NCBI RefSeq assembly: GCF_009829685.1
Contig: NZ_VWSD01000001.1
Location: 1-64,000 of the forward strand
Origin: Cellulomonas citrea
GTDB taxonomy: Bacteria; Actinomycetota; Actinomycetes; Actinomycetales; Cellulomonadaceae
Length of the DNA stretch: 64,000 nucleotides
Direction: 5' to 3'
Part shown: positions 42,742-51,192 of the stretch, in pieces
Layout of the letters: each line of letters starts with the position of its first letter
How positions within the stretch are numbered: the first letter of the stretch is position 1
The notes under the pieces: generated by a model
Told to the model about the DNA's origin: nothing
What the model saw: the letters and a program-made list of their open reading frames with translations, nothing else
Database searches by the model: none
Translations under genes and position numbers: made by a program

Positions 42742-43050
42742 GTGCCGAAGCCCTACCCTCGTGAGTTCCGTGACGACGTCGTGCGGGTGGCCCGAAGCCG
42801 CGAGCCCGGTGTGACGGTCGAGCAGATCGCCAAGGACTTCGGGGTCCACCCGATGACGTTGTTCACGTGGTTGCGTCAGGTCGACGTCGATGACGGCGCC
42901 CGGCCCGGGGTCGGCCGCACGGAGTCGGCGGAGCTGGGCGAGGCCCGCCGGCGGATCCGGCTGCTGGAGCAGGAGAACGAGGTCCTGCGCCGCGCGGCGT
43001 CCTACCTGTCCCAGGCGAACCTGCCGGGAAAAGGCACAACCGGCTCGTGA
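42742..43050 (+). CDS. IS3-family transposase OrfA
   Basis: A 102-residue OrfA from a GTG start. The N-terminal HTH (EFRDDVVRVARSREPGVTVEQIAKDFGVHPMTLFTWLRQ, about residues 7-46) recognises the IS ends; a leucine-zipper-like tail (ELGEARRRIRLLEQENEVLRRAASYL) follows. It overlaps OrfB in the -1 frame; the stretch GGGAAAAGG near 43027 is a plausible slippery site for the OrfAB fusion made by this family. Confidence 0.9.
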   Translation: MPKPYPREFRDDVVRVARSREPGVTVEQIAKDFGVHPMTLFTWLRQVDVDDGARPGVGRTESAELGEARRRIRLLEQENEVLRRAASYLSQANLPGKGTTGS

Positions 43051-43907
43051 GTGAGCTCGCCGGCGACCAGATCCCCGTCGCGGTGACGTGCCGGGTCCTC
43101 AAGCTCGCAAGGCAGCCCTACTACCGGTGGCTGGCCAACCCGATCACTCCCGCCGAACTGGCGCGGGCGTATCGCGCCAACGCGCTGTTCGACGCCCACC
43201 GTGACGACCCGGAGTTCGGCTACCGGTTCCTGGTCGACGAGGCCGCCGACGCCGGTCAGGCGATGTGCCGGCGGACCGCGTGGCGGATCTGCGCCGACAA
43301 CGGCTGGTGGAGCGCGTTCGGCAAGAAGACCCGCGGCAAGGCCGGCAAGGTCGGCCCACCGGTCCACGACGACCTGGTCGGGCGCGACTTCACCGCCACC
43401 GCACCCAACCAGCTGTGGCTGACCGACATCACCGAGCACCGCACGGGCGAGGGCAAGGTCTACTGCTGCGCGATCAAGGACGTGTTCTCCAACCGGATCG
43501 TGGGCTACTCCATCGACTCGCGGATGAAGTCCACCCTGGCCGTGGCTGCCCTTCACAACGCCGTCGCCCGCCGCGGCGTGGTGGCCGGGTGCGTGGTTCA
43601 TTCTGACCGGGGCTCGCAACTTCGATCAAGGAAGTTCGTCCGGGCGCTGAACGGTCACGACATGGTCGGATCGATGGGCCGGGTCGGCGCCGCCGGCGAC
43701 AACGCCGCCATGGAGAGCTTCTTCTCCCTGCTGCAGAAGAACGTCCTGGACCGGCGCACCTGGGCCACCCGCGACGACCTCCGGATCGCGATCGTGACCT
43801 GGATCGAACGCACCTACCACCGCCGGCGCAGACAAGAAGCCCTGGGCCGATTGACCCCCATCGAGTACGAGACCACCATGACCGCACCGGCCACCAAGGC
43901 CGCGTGA
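43047..43907 (+). CDS. IS3-family transposase OrfB (DDE)
   Basis: A 286-residue OrfB with the retroviral-type integrase core: the first Asp in LWLTDITEHRTGEGKVYCC (about residue 130), the second in VVHSDRGSQ (about 188) and the Glu in AAMESFFSLLQKNVLD (about 223). GTG at 43047 overlaps the orfA stop; it is normally made as an OrfAB frameshift fusion. All motifs are intact, so the element could still move. Confidence 0.92.
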   Translation: MSELAGDQIPVAVTCRVLKLARQPYYRWLANPITPAELARAYRANALFDAHRDDPEFGYRFLVDEAADAGQAMCRRTAWRICADNGWWSAFGKKTRGKAGKVGPPVHDDLVGRDFTATAPNQLWLTDITEHRTGEGKVYCCAIKDVFSNRIVGYSIDSRMKSTLAVAALHNAVARRGVVAGCVVHSDRGSQLRSRKFVRALNGHDMVGSMGRVGAAGDNAAMESFFSLLQKNVLDRRTWATRDDLRIAIVTWIERTYHRRRRQEALGRLTPIEYETTMTAPATKAA

Positions 43908-43915
43908 CTACCCGC

Positions 43916-43940
43916 TGTCACCTAACCGTGCAGCAGACCC
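43916..43940. repeat. Right terminal inverted repeat of IS3 element
   Basis: 25 bp, the perfect reverse complement of the left end; ends CGTGCAGCAGACCC. Confidence 0.85.
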
Positions 43941-44036
43941 AAGCGACCTGGAGGCGGCGGAACGGCTGCTGGCGACACCGCTGAAAGGTACACCCGGGGC
44001 GGAGCGTGCCCCCAACTGCCAAGGCGGAACCCCCGA

Positions 44037-44756
44037 CTACTCGTGAACGCCGTCAAGAAGCGAGCGTATCGGCACGAAGTAATTCGTTGCGTCTCCGAAC
44101 TTCGCTCGGTCGATCACAAGTGCGCTTACCCTACGAGGTGGTTCCCCTTGTTTCAGATAGCGGCTCGGCAGCGCCATTGAATCCAGGAACTGGATGTACG
44201 GGTACTCGAGCGAAGCTCGCTCCACCAGCGAACTGCGCACCCCCGCCTCGACTACTGCGATACAATCGCGCACATCCGGATCAAACCCATTGATTCGCGC
44301 CACCAGATCGATCGGCGCCCCTAGATAGTCAGTGTCGACACGGACACATTCGCCACCGGTGAACGACGCCCGCGCCTCCAAGGAAGGGTAGCTGGGGTCG
44401 GCGTCGACCTCGACGTGCCAGTATCTGTTTATCGCATCGAACACTGCTGGCAACTCGATGACAGTTCGCCAGTCAGTGGCATGCAGCAGAACTCCGTCGC
44501 CAAGCTCCTTAAAGACCTCCGCGCCAGGGTAAGCATCAATAATTTCGCCGAGCAACTGCGAGAAGACCCGGGCTCGCGCGAAGGACCTGCGGTCTCCCGC
44601 GGCGACACGATACGCCGCACTCCCGCGAAGATCCAACATCCCCCAGTACCCGCCGACCGTTGGCGCCCCCTCGTATGCCTTGTACACAGAGTCTTCGATG
44701 TCTTTGGCCCGTGCCAACAGACGCGCGCTTATCGAACGCATTGGGCTGCTTGTCAT
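44037..44756 (-). CDS. Class III nucleotide-cyclase-like protein (Pycsar-type candidate)
   Basis: A 239-residue protein that follows the class III adenylate/guanylate cyclase pattern: metal-binding D42 in YWGMLDLRGSAAYR (37-50), a conserved Lys (K83) and the second metal D87 in FKELGDGVLLHA (82-93), then ASFTGGECVRV-DTDYLGAPIDLVARINGF (130-158). In that last motif the usual Asn of N-x-x-x-R is Asp (D150), while the Arg (R154) is kept. Pycsar uridylate/cytidylate cyclases belong to this family. It starts 2 nt after the stop of the HD gene upstream, so they form an operon. GC is clearly lower than the chromosome. The nucleotide made, if any, is unknown. Confidence 0.65.
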   Translation of the reverse strand: MTSSPMRSISARLLARAKDIEDSVYKAYEGAPTVGGYWGMLDLRGSAAYRVAAGDRRSFARARVFSQLLGEIIDAYPGAEVFKELGDGVLLHATDWRTVIELPAVFDAINRYWHVEVDADPSYPSLEARASFTGGECVRVDTDYLGAPIDLVARINGFDPDVRDCIAVVEAGVRSSLVERASLEYPYIQFLDSMALPSRYLKQGEPPRRVSALVIDRAKFGDATNYFVPIRSLLDGVHE

Positions 44757-44758
44757 CT

Positions 44759-46198
44759 CTACTCAAGCCCAACCAACTCGAAGACATCACGGTCCGACAT
44801 CCCCATCAGGAGGTCGACCGTTGTTTGCACTCTGCGCACAGGGTCGTCAAGCCCACTCTTGGCTGTCGCTACCAGATCCGGGGCATTCCATCCTTCCAAC
44901 CTCGAGTGCCGCTCTATCAGTCGGTAACCAACCTCCTTATACGGCTTGTAGAGAACTTCAAGCGCATTGACAATGATGCCGTCCAGCGTCAAGTTACGCG
45001 ATAGTATCCGCTCACGGCTAAAGATGTCGGACTCCAGGAACTGCTTCATCAACGTCAACGTCAGAGCGCCGCGCTTGGAAAGGGTGACCACCGGTTCAAC
45101 TTCACTGACCGTTCCAGGAGTCGCTTCAGTCATGTTGCGCTGGCTCGTGCGGACAAGGTCGTCGATAAAGTACGTGTAGAGTTTCCCGGTGTTGTCGTCC
45201 ACAAGTGCAGCCTTGACAGACTCTTCGAACTCGTGTCCGTAATTTCGACCAAGTCTCTGATGAGCAGTCTGCTCCCCCTCCAGGGCAGCCACGCGCGACG
45301 CTTCACTCAGATTCTCTAGCACCCATGTGATGTCGTCGCAGTACCGGGCGAGCATCGCTTCATGAGTGCCGTGTTCTTGCCTAATCGTCTGCGGCTCATC
45401 GCTAAGCGAAATCGAGTGCTCAAATGCGCTCGGGACCACCTCCGGATCCCCCAGAGAATGCCGCCACACGCCGTACATCGTTTGAGCGAGATAAGCCGAC
45501 TCTTTGCTCCGATGGAGAAAGGGGTTCGTCGTCAGCGCCCAATAACTCTCCTGACCCGTGGAATAGGCAGGAGCGTTGCTCCAGCCGCGGGCCCACGGCA
45601 AGTAGGCATCAACCTTTCGTCGCAGATCGTCCGACTCGATCTGGTCGACCCAGTCCGGAGGAACCAGGGGGAGCCCGCTGCCGCTAGGGACAGCCTTCAG
45701 CAGTTCGCCCTGCCGTGGGCGCTTTGCCTTATCGGTATCGTGCGAGTCCTGGGCCTTGATCTGGGCCTTCACCCAATCTGCAACGATCCGCTTCCCGCGG
45801 TGCACAAACGGGACACCGCCAACCTTCGAGCCGAGGACGATTGCCTCAACTAGTTCAGAATTGAGTTTGAGACGATTCGCCACAGACCGGGCAACGTGGG
45901 CTGCCCTCAGCGCGTGCGTGGTGTAGTTGCGCGCTAGCCGGCTTCCGCCGATGAAGAGCACATGATACTTCTCGTCTTGCCTGCGAAACTCATCTGAGTA
46001 GAGGATGCGGTCCCGGTCGAGCGATACGGGGGTACGGCCCCGCAATTTCGCCTCCCCCTCGGAGGTTCGCCAGACCTCTGAGTAGTACTCGAAGCTGTCG
46101 CGCCCACCCTTGACGAGCGAGGCCGACATCGATCGGAAACCAAACTCCCCAATCCCGGCTTCCAGCTCCGCGACGTGATCCTCGTAGCCTGCAGGCAT
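44759..46198 (-). CDS. dGTPase-like HD-superfamily protein lacking the HD pair
   Basis: A 479-residue protein aligning with dGTP triphosphohydrolases: LDRDRILYSDEFRR (60-73), NYTTHALRAAHVARSVANRL (91-110) with the first metal His H95, and YCDDITW (286-292) with the last Asp. However the core GHDLGHxPFGH motif is replaced by GSKVGGVPFVH (123-133), so the defining His-Asp pair is Ser-Lys (S124-K125). dNTP hydrolysis is therefore doubtful. The C-terminus (LTLMKQFLESDIFSRERI..., about 381-420) still resembles dGTPases. It leads the operon with the cyclase-like gene and is low in GC. Possible roles: nucleotide-binding effector or regulator of the cyclase (inference). Confidence 0.65.
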   Translation of the reverse strand: MPAGYEDHVAELEAGIGEFGFRSMSASLVKGGRDSFEYYSEVWRTSEGEAKLRGRTPVSLDRDRILYSDEFRRQDEKYHVLFIGGSRLARNYTTHALRAAHVARSVANRLKLNSELVEAIVLGSKVGGVPFVHRGKRIVADWVKAQIKAQDSHDTDKAKRPRQGELLKAVPSGSGLPLVPPDWVDQIESDDLRRKVDAYLPWARGWSNAPAYSTGQESYWALTTNPFLHRSKESAYLAQTMYGVWRHSLGDPEVVPSAFEHSISLSDEPQTIRQEHGTHEAMLARYCDDITWVLENLSEASRVAALEGEQTAHQRLGRNYGHEFEESVKAALVDDNTGKLYTYFIDDLVRTSQRNMTEATPGTVSEVEPVVTLSKRGALTLTLMKQFLESDIFSRERILSRNLTLDGIIVNALEVLYKPYKEVGYRLIERHSRLEGWNAPDLVATAKSGLDDPVRRVQTTVDLLMGMSDRDVFELVGLE

Positions 46199-46681
46199 CG
46201 GAACCCCCCAAGGTCGGCGCGCCGCGGCGGGATGGCCGAGGCGCAGACACCTTCATGCTATGGGGTCGAGGGGCGGATCGGGGCCGCATCTCGCTGCTAC
46301 CTGCCGGAGCGTCGGGCTCAATCCGGTGAGGCCCACGTCGTGAGAGGGGCTCCATGTCCGCGGTTGTCACCGACGCCATTGACGGCACCATCCAACTGGC
46401 AGGCGTGAGGTCGCCGTCAACCCCGTGTGGCCTCGTCCTCCCGGCTCGGACCATGTGCAATCGCGAGCTACCCAGCATGCGAGCCTACGCGAGCATTCCT
46501 GGCCGCGAGGTGCGAACCCGCCTGCCTCAATCGATGATCTCGTGTCAACGACCCGCTGAGGCTTCCGCCATGGGAGCGCCGCGGGCTTCGGGGCCTCGCG
46601 TGCAAGGAACGAGGGTTAGCGCGCGTTCGATGGTTGCATGCTCCCTTCTCACTGGCGCGCCCCCCTCAGGTTGCCATGGAG
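46199..46681. other. Intergenic region between operon start and left island repeat
   Basis: 483 nt without a supported gene. It contains the presumed promoter of the dGTPase-like/cyclase operon; no clear operator, tRNA or repeat is visible. Confidence 0.45.
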
Positions 46682-46866
46682 GTCCGCCACGTCCGTCCCT
46701 GTCCTAGACAGACCATCCACTTCCTGAGAGAGCCGCCGACCGCACGCTGACCCTGAGCCCCAACACAGCCTTCGCGGCCCTTGCGCCCACGCACCGAGAT
46801 CAGCCTGGCCATCACGAATAGCTGTGCGCCTGGGCAGATTCGAACTGCCGACACCCGCTTCAGGAG
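46682..46866. repeat. Left island repeat: tRNA-Arg 3' end copy (att site)
   Basis: 46822-46866 matches the 3' part of the tRNA-Arg gene at 54827-54871 over 45 bp with one mismatch (first 39 bp identical, starting CTGTGCGCCTGGGCAGATTC). Weaker similarity continues over the ~140 bp at 46682-46821 compared with 54682-54826, including the identical GTCCTAGACAGACCATCCAC. It is not a functional tRNA because the 5' half is missing. It is best read as the far attachment site of an island inserted in the tRNA gene. Confidence 0.8.
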
Positions 46867-47099
46867 TCCGATCTTGGTCTGTGGATAACGCGCTGACCTG
46901 CGGAACTGCAGGCAGGTAGTTCGCGTGGTGACCCCGTTCCGGGGTGTGCGCTGACCACGCGCTGACCACGAGCCCGCCTGCGCACCCGCTAGTCGACCTC
47001 AAGGGGCGGGCTCGGAGTCCGCGCGCCGCCGAAACGGCGCCGACGCTCCCAACGGTCGAGTGCCACGACGCGAGAGCGGTCGCCCTCTGCCGTCGGCAC

Positions 47100-48113
47100 C
47101 TACCCCTCCTCCGCCGAACGACGCCGCGAGTACCTCGGAGACAGGAACCTAGTACGAGCGTCTCCAACCGTGAGCTGCCCGGCGCGCACGTCGTCCATCG
47201 CTCGTTCCAGTTCCTCGACCGAGGGCAGCCCTGTGACAGCGAAGCCAAAGTGGCCGTCTCCGTACAGGGACGGGCTTCCAGTCACTCCGTTGAGGAACCG
47301 CACGACGTCATCAACCGCCTCCACCCAGAACCGCACGAATCGAAGTTCCCGGTGGGTGATGTATGGCGACGTCGTCCACTTGCTGAAGGTCCCGCGGCCG
47401 TCCCACCCGATGACCGCCGTGGCGGACGCAACCGCGAGCTCCTGCGCCTTCACCTGCTCAGAGAAGTCGTATCCACGCCACGCGAGTCTCGACATGTCGG
47501 CACCGACGCTCTTCACGTCGTCCACCTCTCGGAGCCGACGCGCAGCCTGTCGCCACGCTCTCCGATTGTGCTTGCCTAGCTGCAGTCGAAGGACTCGTCG
47601 CGCAGGGACAAAGACTTCGGGCTGGCCGTCCTCGGCCGGGACTTGCCTAACCCCGAGAGCCGACTCTGCAACCGACCATGCAGGCAAGAATCCCAGGGAA
47701 GGAAGCCCGGAAGGACGCCCCTCGCCTCCGCGCCTACGCCGGCCGCCCCGCCCCGCCAACGCTTCTTGGTCTAGCAGATGAAGTTCCATCAGCATGTAGT
47801 CAGAGCTCAGCGACTCCTCAAGCAGGTAAGCCGCGAGGTCGCAGACAAGTGACGCCGGGTCATCGCCGTATCCGACTCGGTCAAAGTCATCTAGGAGGCG
47901 AAGGAGAACGTCGCGCGCGTGCGCCATGGTTGTCCCGCTCGCCTCCAAGCCCACCTCGTAGGCGTACCGCCGATTCCTCAGGTCGTCTTTCAGCATTGCC
48001 GAGTAGAATCCGCTTCGATCGCGCCCCCTGCGACGTGCAGCCAACTCGTCTGCCTGGAAGAACCTCCAGGCGGGAATCCCGATCCTGGGACCTAAGTCAT
48101 GGAGCTCAATCAT
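47100..48113 (-). CDS. Unknown protein coupled to 900-aa membrane protein
   Basis: A 337-residue soluble protein with no recognised domain. The ATG overlaps the end of the upstream gene by 8 nt (ATGATTGA), so the two are translated together. Features: an N-terminal basic region (DELAARRRGRDRSGFYSAMLKDDLRNRRY), an amphipathic middle (ARDVLLRLLDDFDRVGYGDDPASLVCDLAAYLLEESL), and a C-terminal part with FVRFWVEAVDDVVRFLNGV and LERAMDDVRAGQLTVGDARTRF helices. Probably cytoplasmic and acting with the membrane protein. It lies inside the tRNA island, downstream of the first gene of the pair. Confidence 0.6.
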   Translation of the reverse strand: MIELHDLGPRIGIPAWRFFQADELAARRRGRDRSGFYSAMLKDDLRNRRYAYEVGLEASGTTMAHARDVLLRLLDDFDRVGYGDDPASLVCDLAAYLLEESLSSDYMLMELHLLDQEALAGRGGRRRRGGEGRPSGLPSLGFLPAWSVAESALGVRQVPAEDGQPEVFVPARRVLRLQLGKHNRRAWRQAARRLREVDDVKSVGADMSRLAWRGYDFSEQVKAQELAVASATAVIGWDGRGTFSKWTTSPYITHRELRFVRFWVEAVDDVVRFLNGVTGSPSLYGDGHFGFAVTGLPSVEELERAMDDVRAGQLTVGDARTRFLSPRYSRRRSAEEG

Positions 48114-50808
48114 TGTCATCATCATCACCATCCACGTCGCCAAAGTCGAGGAGACGAAGGTACCTCTCCGTCTCGGTGGGTGGAGTCGCGCCGGTGCCAA
48201 TGGCCTGGGGTCTCAGCCACCGCACATAAAATGCGCCTTCGAAATGGCCCGCGCGAACGTCCCGCAGGAGACGCATCGTTGACTCACCGAGTTTCAAGTT
48301 TTTCTGTGATGTCCTTGCGTAACGCCCGCCAAAAGCGCCCATCTCGAACAGTCCGGCCGGCACGCCAAACTCCTCGATCGCCCTATTGGCGCGCATTTCG
48401 ATGTTCGATCGGTCGATCCCTCCGGCCGTGAGGCCAAACAGCAAGGTCTCAGAGGCCAAGGTCGCCGCGGCGCGTGCCAGCACCTCAGTCGCCTTCTCCC
48501 TGTCGGCAAGGGCGTACTTCCACACCGCGTCAAACGGGGCAAACAGGCGCCGATCGCCCCGCACCTCGGAAACCACCAGCGCAATGCCGCTCAACTGAAG
48601 TAGACGCAAGTGAGGTTCGGCGACATAAGAGCTGATGACCGAGGGGTCATTCTGCCGCACCGTTGCAAGCAGCCGCTTCGTGGCGACGTCGCCAGCCCAG
48701 TAGAGGAGTGTCGCCTTCTGCCGCAGTTCCTCGGCGTCGCCTGGGTCACACTCGAGCACTCGCCGCAGGAGGTTCTCGTGTGCGCGGTAGTACGCCCAAC
48801 CGAAGTGATCGGGCCTATCGGAGTCGGGCGCTGGGTCGACCATGGCCGCTAGTCGAGCGATCGGCATCTCAAGGAGGTCTGCCAGGGCTCGAGTGCGCTG
48901 ATCCAGGACAGCCGTGCGAGTGTCAGGCCAACGGTCGTCGTGCTCGAGATGGACCGCTTCGCACGCGTCCAGCAAGGCACGGGCGGCCCGTGTTGCCGTC
49001 CCAAGCTTCTCAGTCAGTTCGTACGCGCGGCTCAGCGCGGCCCCAGCGGCCCACGCCCTCACTTGGCCGACCTTCAGCACCCATGGCCAGAGCTCGGCTT
49101 CGACGTACGCGACCAATAGAGATAGTTCGTCTACCGCTTCTGTGGCGAGTGCCCTGGCGATCAATTGAACGATGGCGTTGTCTGGAGTGATCCGTTGTCC
49201 TTCGATGCGGTACTCAAACGATATTGCCTCACGTAGGTTCTCAATACCCTGCGTGACCAGACCGCCCGCTGGCAGGTGCTCGCTGCGGTTGAGTACGTAA
49301 CTCGGAAGATCAGGAAGACTCCGCCGCATGCGCTCGCAGTAGTCCGCATAGCCCAGGCATGCACTGAGCGCCTCGAGCATGACACAGTCGACAAGATTGT
49401 GAGCGCCCGCCTCATCGGGAAGTGCGAGGTGCTCCTCCCGCGAGAGGCCCCTGCCGGATACCGGCCTAGAGTCAACAGAGAACGCGAGAGCCTCCCTGCT
49501 CCCGGCAAAATCGCTGACGGCGTTCATTGGCGCGAAGGTCGCAGCGGCCAACCAAAGCCTCATCTCCGCGAACTGGCCGTACGCGCCGAGGGTGCGGGAG
49601 AGTGGGGGAAGCCCGCGCACCGCGCGCTCAACGGAGCTCAGATCGCGTCCGGCGAGTACACGCTCAAAGAAGTCAGCAAGCCAACGCTCAAACCATAGCT
49701 CGTCAACCACCTCGCTTGCTGGAAGTGTCGTACCTGTGGCAAGTGCCACGCTGACTTCGGAATGCGACGAAAGAAACCAGTCCTTGGCTTGAGTGCGCCT
49801 CGGGCTCCACCCGGGCAGCGTTCTGATCGTGTGCTTCACCTGTGCGTAGTCTAGCCACGCGACCTGCAGATAGCGGAGTGCGGTTCCTATCCGCGGGTCG
49901 TCAGTAGCATTCTTCCCACGTCCGCCGGCACGCTCATGCTCGCGGTCCAGGATCAAGGTGACGAGATCGTTGAGAGTCTCTAGGCCCTCTCGAATCCCGA
50001 CGTTTGACCGGCGGACACTGACGAGAGAGTGCATCTTGCGCCTACCAAGCACATGTGCGCGGCGAATCCACCGATTAAGTGTCCTCTGGATTTGCGGGAA
50101 CAATGAGGTTGGTTCGAGGAGGAGAAACAAGGTGGCCCAGATACGACCGAACGAGACTACGACCAGCGCTGCGGCGACTCCAGCCAACGCAAGGGTCAGG
50201 TTCGTGGGTGCTTGGTCTAGCAAGGGGAGCGCCAACGCGCCAGCCGTGTAAACGACAGCTTGCGTGAAGAAGGTTGCGTACCACCCGGACTCTGGCTGGC
50301 GGACGATGTGGTCCCTCAGTCGTCTAGTGGCATCTTCGTAGGTCGTGGATACGACAAATGTAACGCTCGCGAAGTAGACCGCTACGAAAACCCCCGCCAC
50401 ACCAATAGCCGCGGTGAGCAGAGCCGTCGAGTCGAACTCTGGATCTACAGAGGAGGTGATCCAGCCGCCGAAGTCCTGTGCCCACTTCGGAACTTGCTCC
50501 TCAAGACTCTCCGTCCAACGGTGCACCTGCGGCGCCCGCTGAGTCACCCACAGCCCAACGATCGGCACACAAAGCAGCAGCAGCGATCCGCCAAGCGCTC
50601 GGGATCCGATCGACAAGAGCCCCGCGAGTCCCCTCGCCCGTCTCCGAGCGCTCACCTGGACCGATGTCGCGCTGGCGCCGACCGCCTGCCCGTAGGCGCG
50701 AAGGCGCCAGTAGTGCTGTGACTCCATCGCCCGGAGTCTCAGGGCTGCAAGTAGGAAGCTCACGCCAGCGCCTCCGCTCGATGTCGACAGGGACGGGGCA
50801 ATGGCCAT
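48106..50808 (-). CDS. Large membrane protein of unknown function (900 aa)
   Basis: A 900-residue protein. The N-terminal region has about four membrane helices (near residues 68-90, 127-152, 187-205 and 210-235), with a GVAGVFVAVYFASVTFVVSTTYEDATRRLRDHIV segment that resembles uncharacterised membrane proteins of other bacteria. The remaining ~650 residues are cytoplasmic, mainly alpha-helical, with repeat-like helices and no catalytic motif that I recognise. The extreme C-terminus is acidic (DGDDDDND). The start could also be the ATG about 27 codons further in (MESQHYW). It forms a coupled pair with the 337-aa gene. Membrane-anchored effector or sensor is inference. Confidence 0.65.
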   Translation of the reverse strand: MAIAPSLSTSSGGAGVSFLLAALRLRAMESQHYWRLRAYGQAVGASATSVQVSARRRARGLAGLLSIGSRALGGSLLLLCVPIVGLWVTQRAPQVHRWTESLEEQVPKWAQDFGGWITSSVDPEFDSTALLTAAIGVAGVFVAVYFASVTFVVSTTYEDATRRLRDHIVRQPESGWYATFFTQAVVYTAGALALPLLDQAPTNLTLALAGVAAALVVVSFGRIWATLFLLLEPTSLFPQIQRTLNRWIRRAHVLGRRKMHSLVSVRRSNVGIREGLETLNDLVTLILDREHERAGGRGKNATDDPRIGTALRYLQVAWLDYAQVKHTIRTLPGWSPRRTQAKDWFLSSHSEVSVALATGTTLPASEVVDELWFERWLADFFERVLAGRDLSSVERAVRGLPPLSRTLGAYGQFAEMRLWLAAATFAPMNAVSDFAGSREALAFSVDSRPVSGRGLSREEHLALPDEAGAHNLVDCVMLEALSACLGYADYCERMRRSLPDLPSYVLNRSEHLPAGGLVTQGIENLREAISFEYRIEGQRITPDNAIVQLIARALATEAVDELSLLVAYVEAELWPWVLKVGQVRAWAAGAALSRAYELTEKLGTATRAARALLDACEAVHLEHDDRWPDTRTAVLDQRTRALADLLEMPIARLAAMVDPAPDSDRPDHFGWAYYRAHENLLRRVLECDPGDAEELRQKATLLYWAGDVATKRLLATVRQNDPSVISSYVAEPHLRLLQLSGIALVVSEVRGDRRLFAPFDAVWKYALADREKATEVLARAAATLASETLLFGLTAGGIDRSNIEMRANRAIEEFGVPAGLFEMGAFGGRYARTSQKNLKLGESTMRLLRDVRAGHFEGAFYVRWLRPQAIGTGATPPTETERYLRLLDFGDVDGDDDDND

Positions 50809-51192
50809 TCAGACACGGCCTCGGCGGCGCGGCTCGCAGAACGGGAGAGCTGGCCGTCCCCACGAGGCTGCATCACCGGCGCTTCTCCAGATGGTTCCTT
50901 GGCGTACGGGTTGCGCAGAACGATAGGGCCGGACGTCGCACGCCTCGCCGGTTTGGCGCGCAGATCAAGCAAACCGCCCGAACTCGTTCGGGCCGCGCGG
51001 CGTCGTCCGGGAGTCCACCCGACGTCAGCTGACTGAAGCACGAGGGCTACCCACAGCCCCGATCGGCGACGGCCGGGTATCCGCGCACACTTCGTGCAAG
51101 AAGAGTCGCGGTCGTCATCGGGTTGCGGTGGCGAACGAGGCAAGGCATCGCGGTCGCCGAGCGACTGTCGACCGGCGGTGAAGCCCGGTCTT
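50809..51192. other. Intergenic region, no gene supported
   Basis: 384 nt upstream of the membrane-protein operon. No supported gene, repeat or RNA is seen. It should contain the operon promoter. Confidence 0.4.

Larger units (their letters stand above)
42674..43940 (+). mobile_element. Intact IS3-family insertion sequence
   Basis: A 1,267-bp element bounded by perfect 25-bp terminal inverted repeats (42674-42698 and 43916-43940, beginning GGGTCTGCTGCACGGTTAGG). It contains overlapping orfA and orfB with intact motifs. No clear target-site duplication is seen: the bases outside the repeats differ (CTG left, AAG right), so it may have recombined or the duplication has decayed. It marks the left edge of the low-GC accessory region. 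Confidence 0.88.

Noticed and set aside
46354-46707. A 117-aa plus-strand gene in the gap at 46.2-47.1 kb
   Set aside because: It has no recognisable motif, weak coding character, and overlaps the promoter side of the dGTPase-like operon and the island repeat.
46822-46866. A second tRNA gene
   Set aside because: Only the 3' half is present; the 5' half and anticodon stem are missing, so it is an attachment-site copy.
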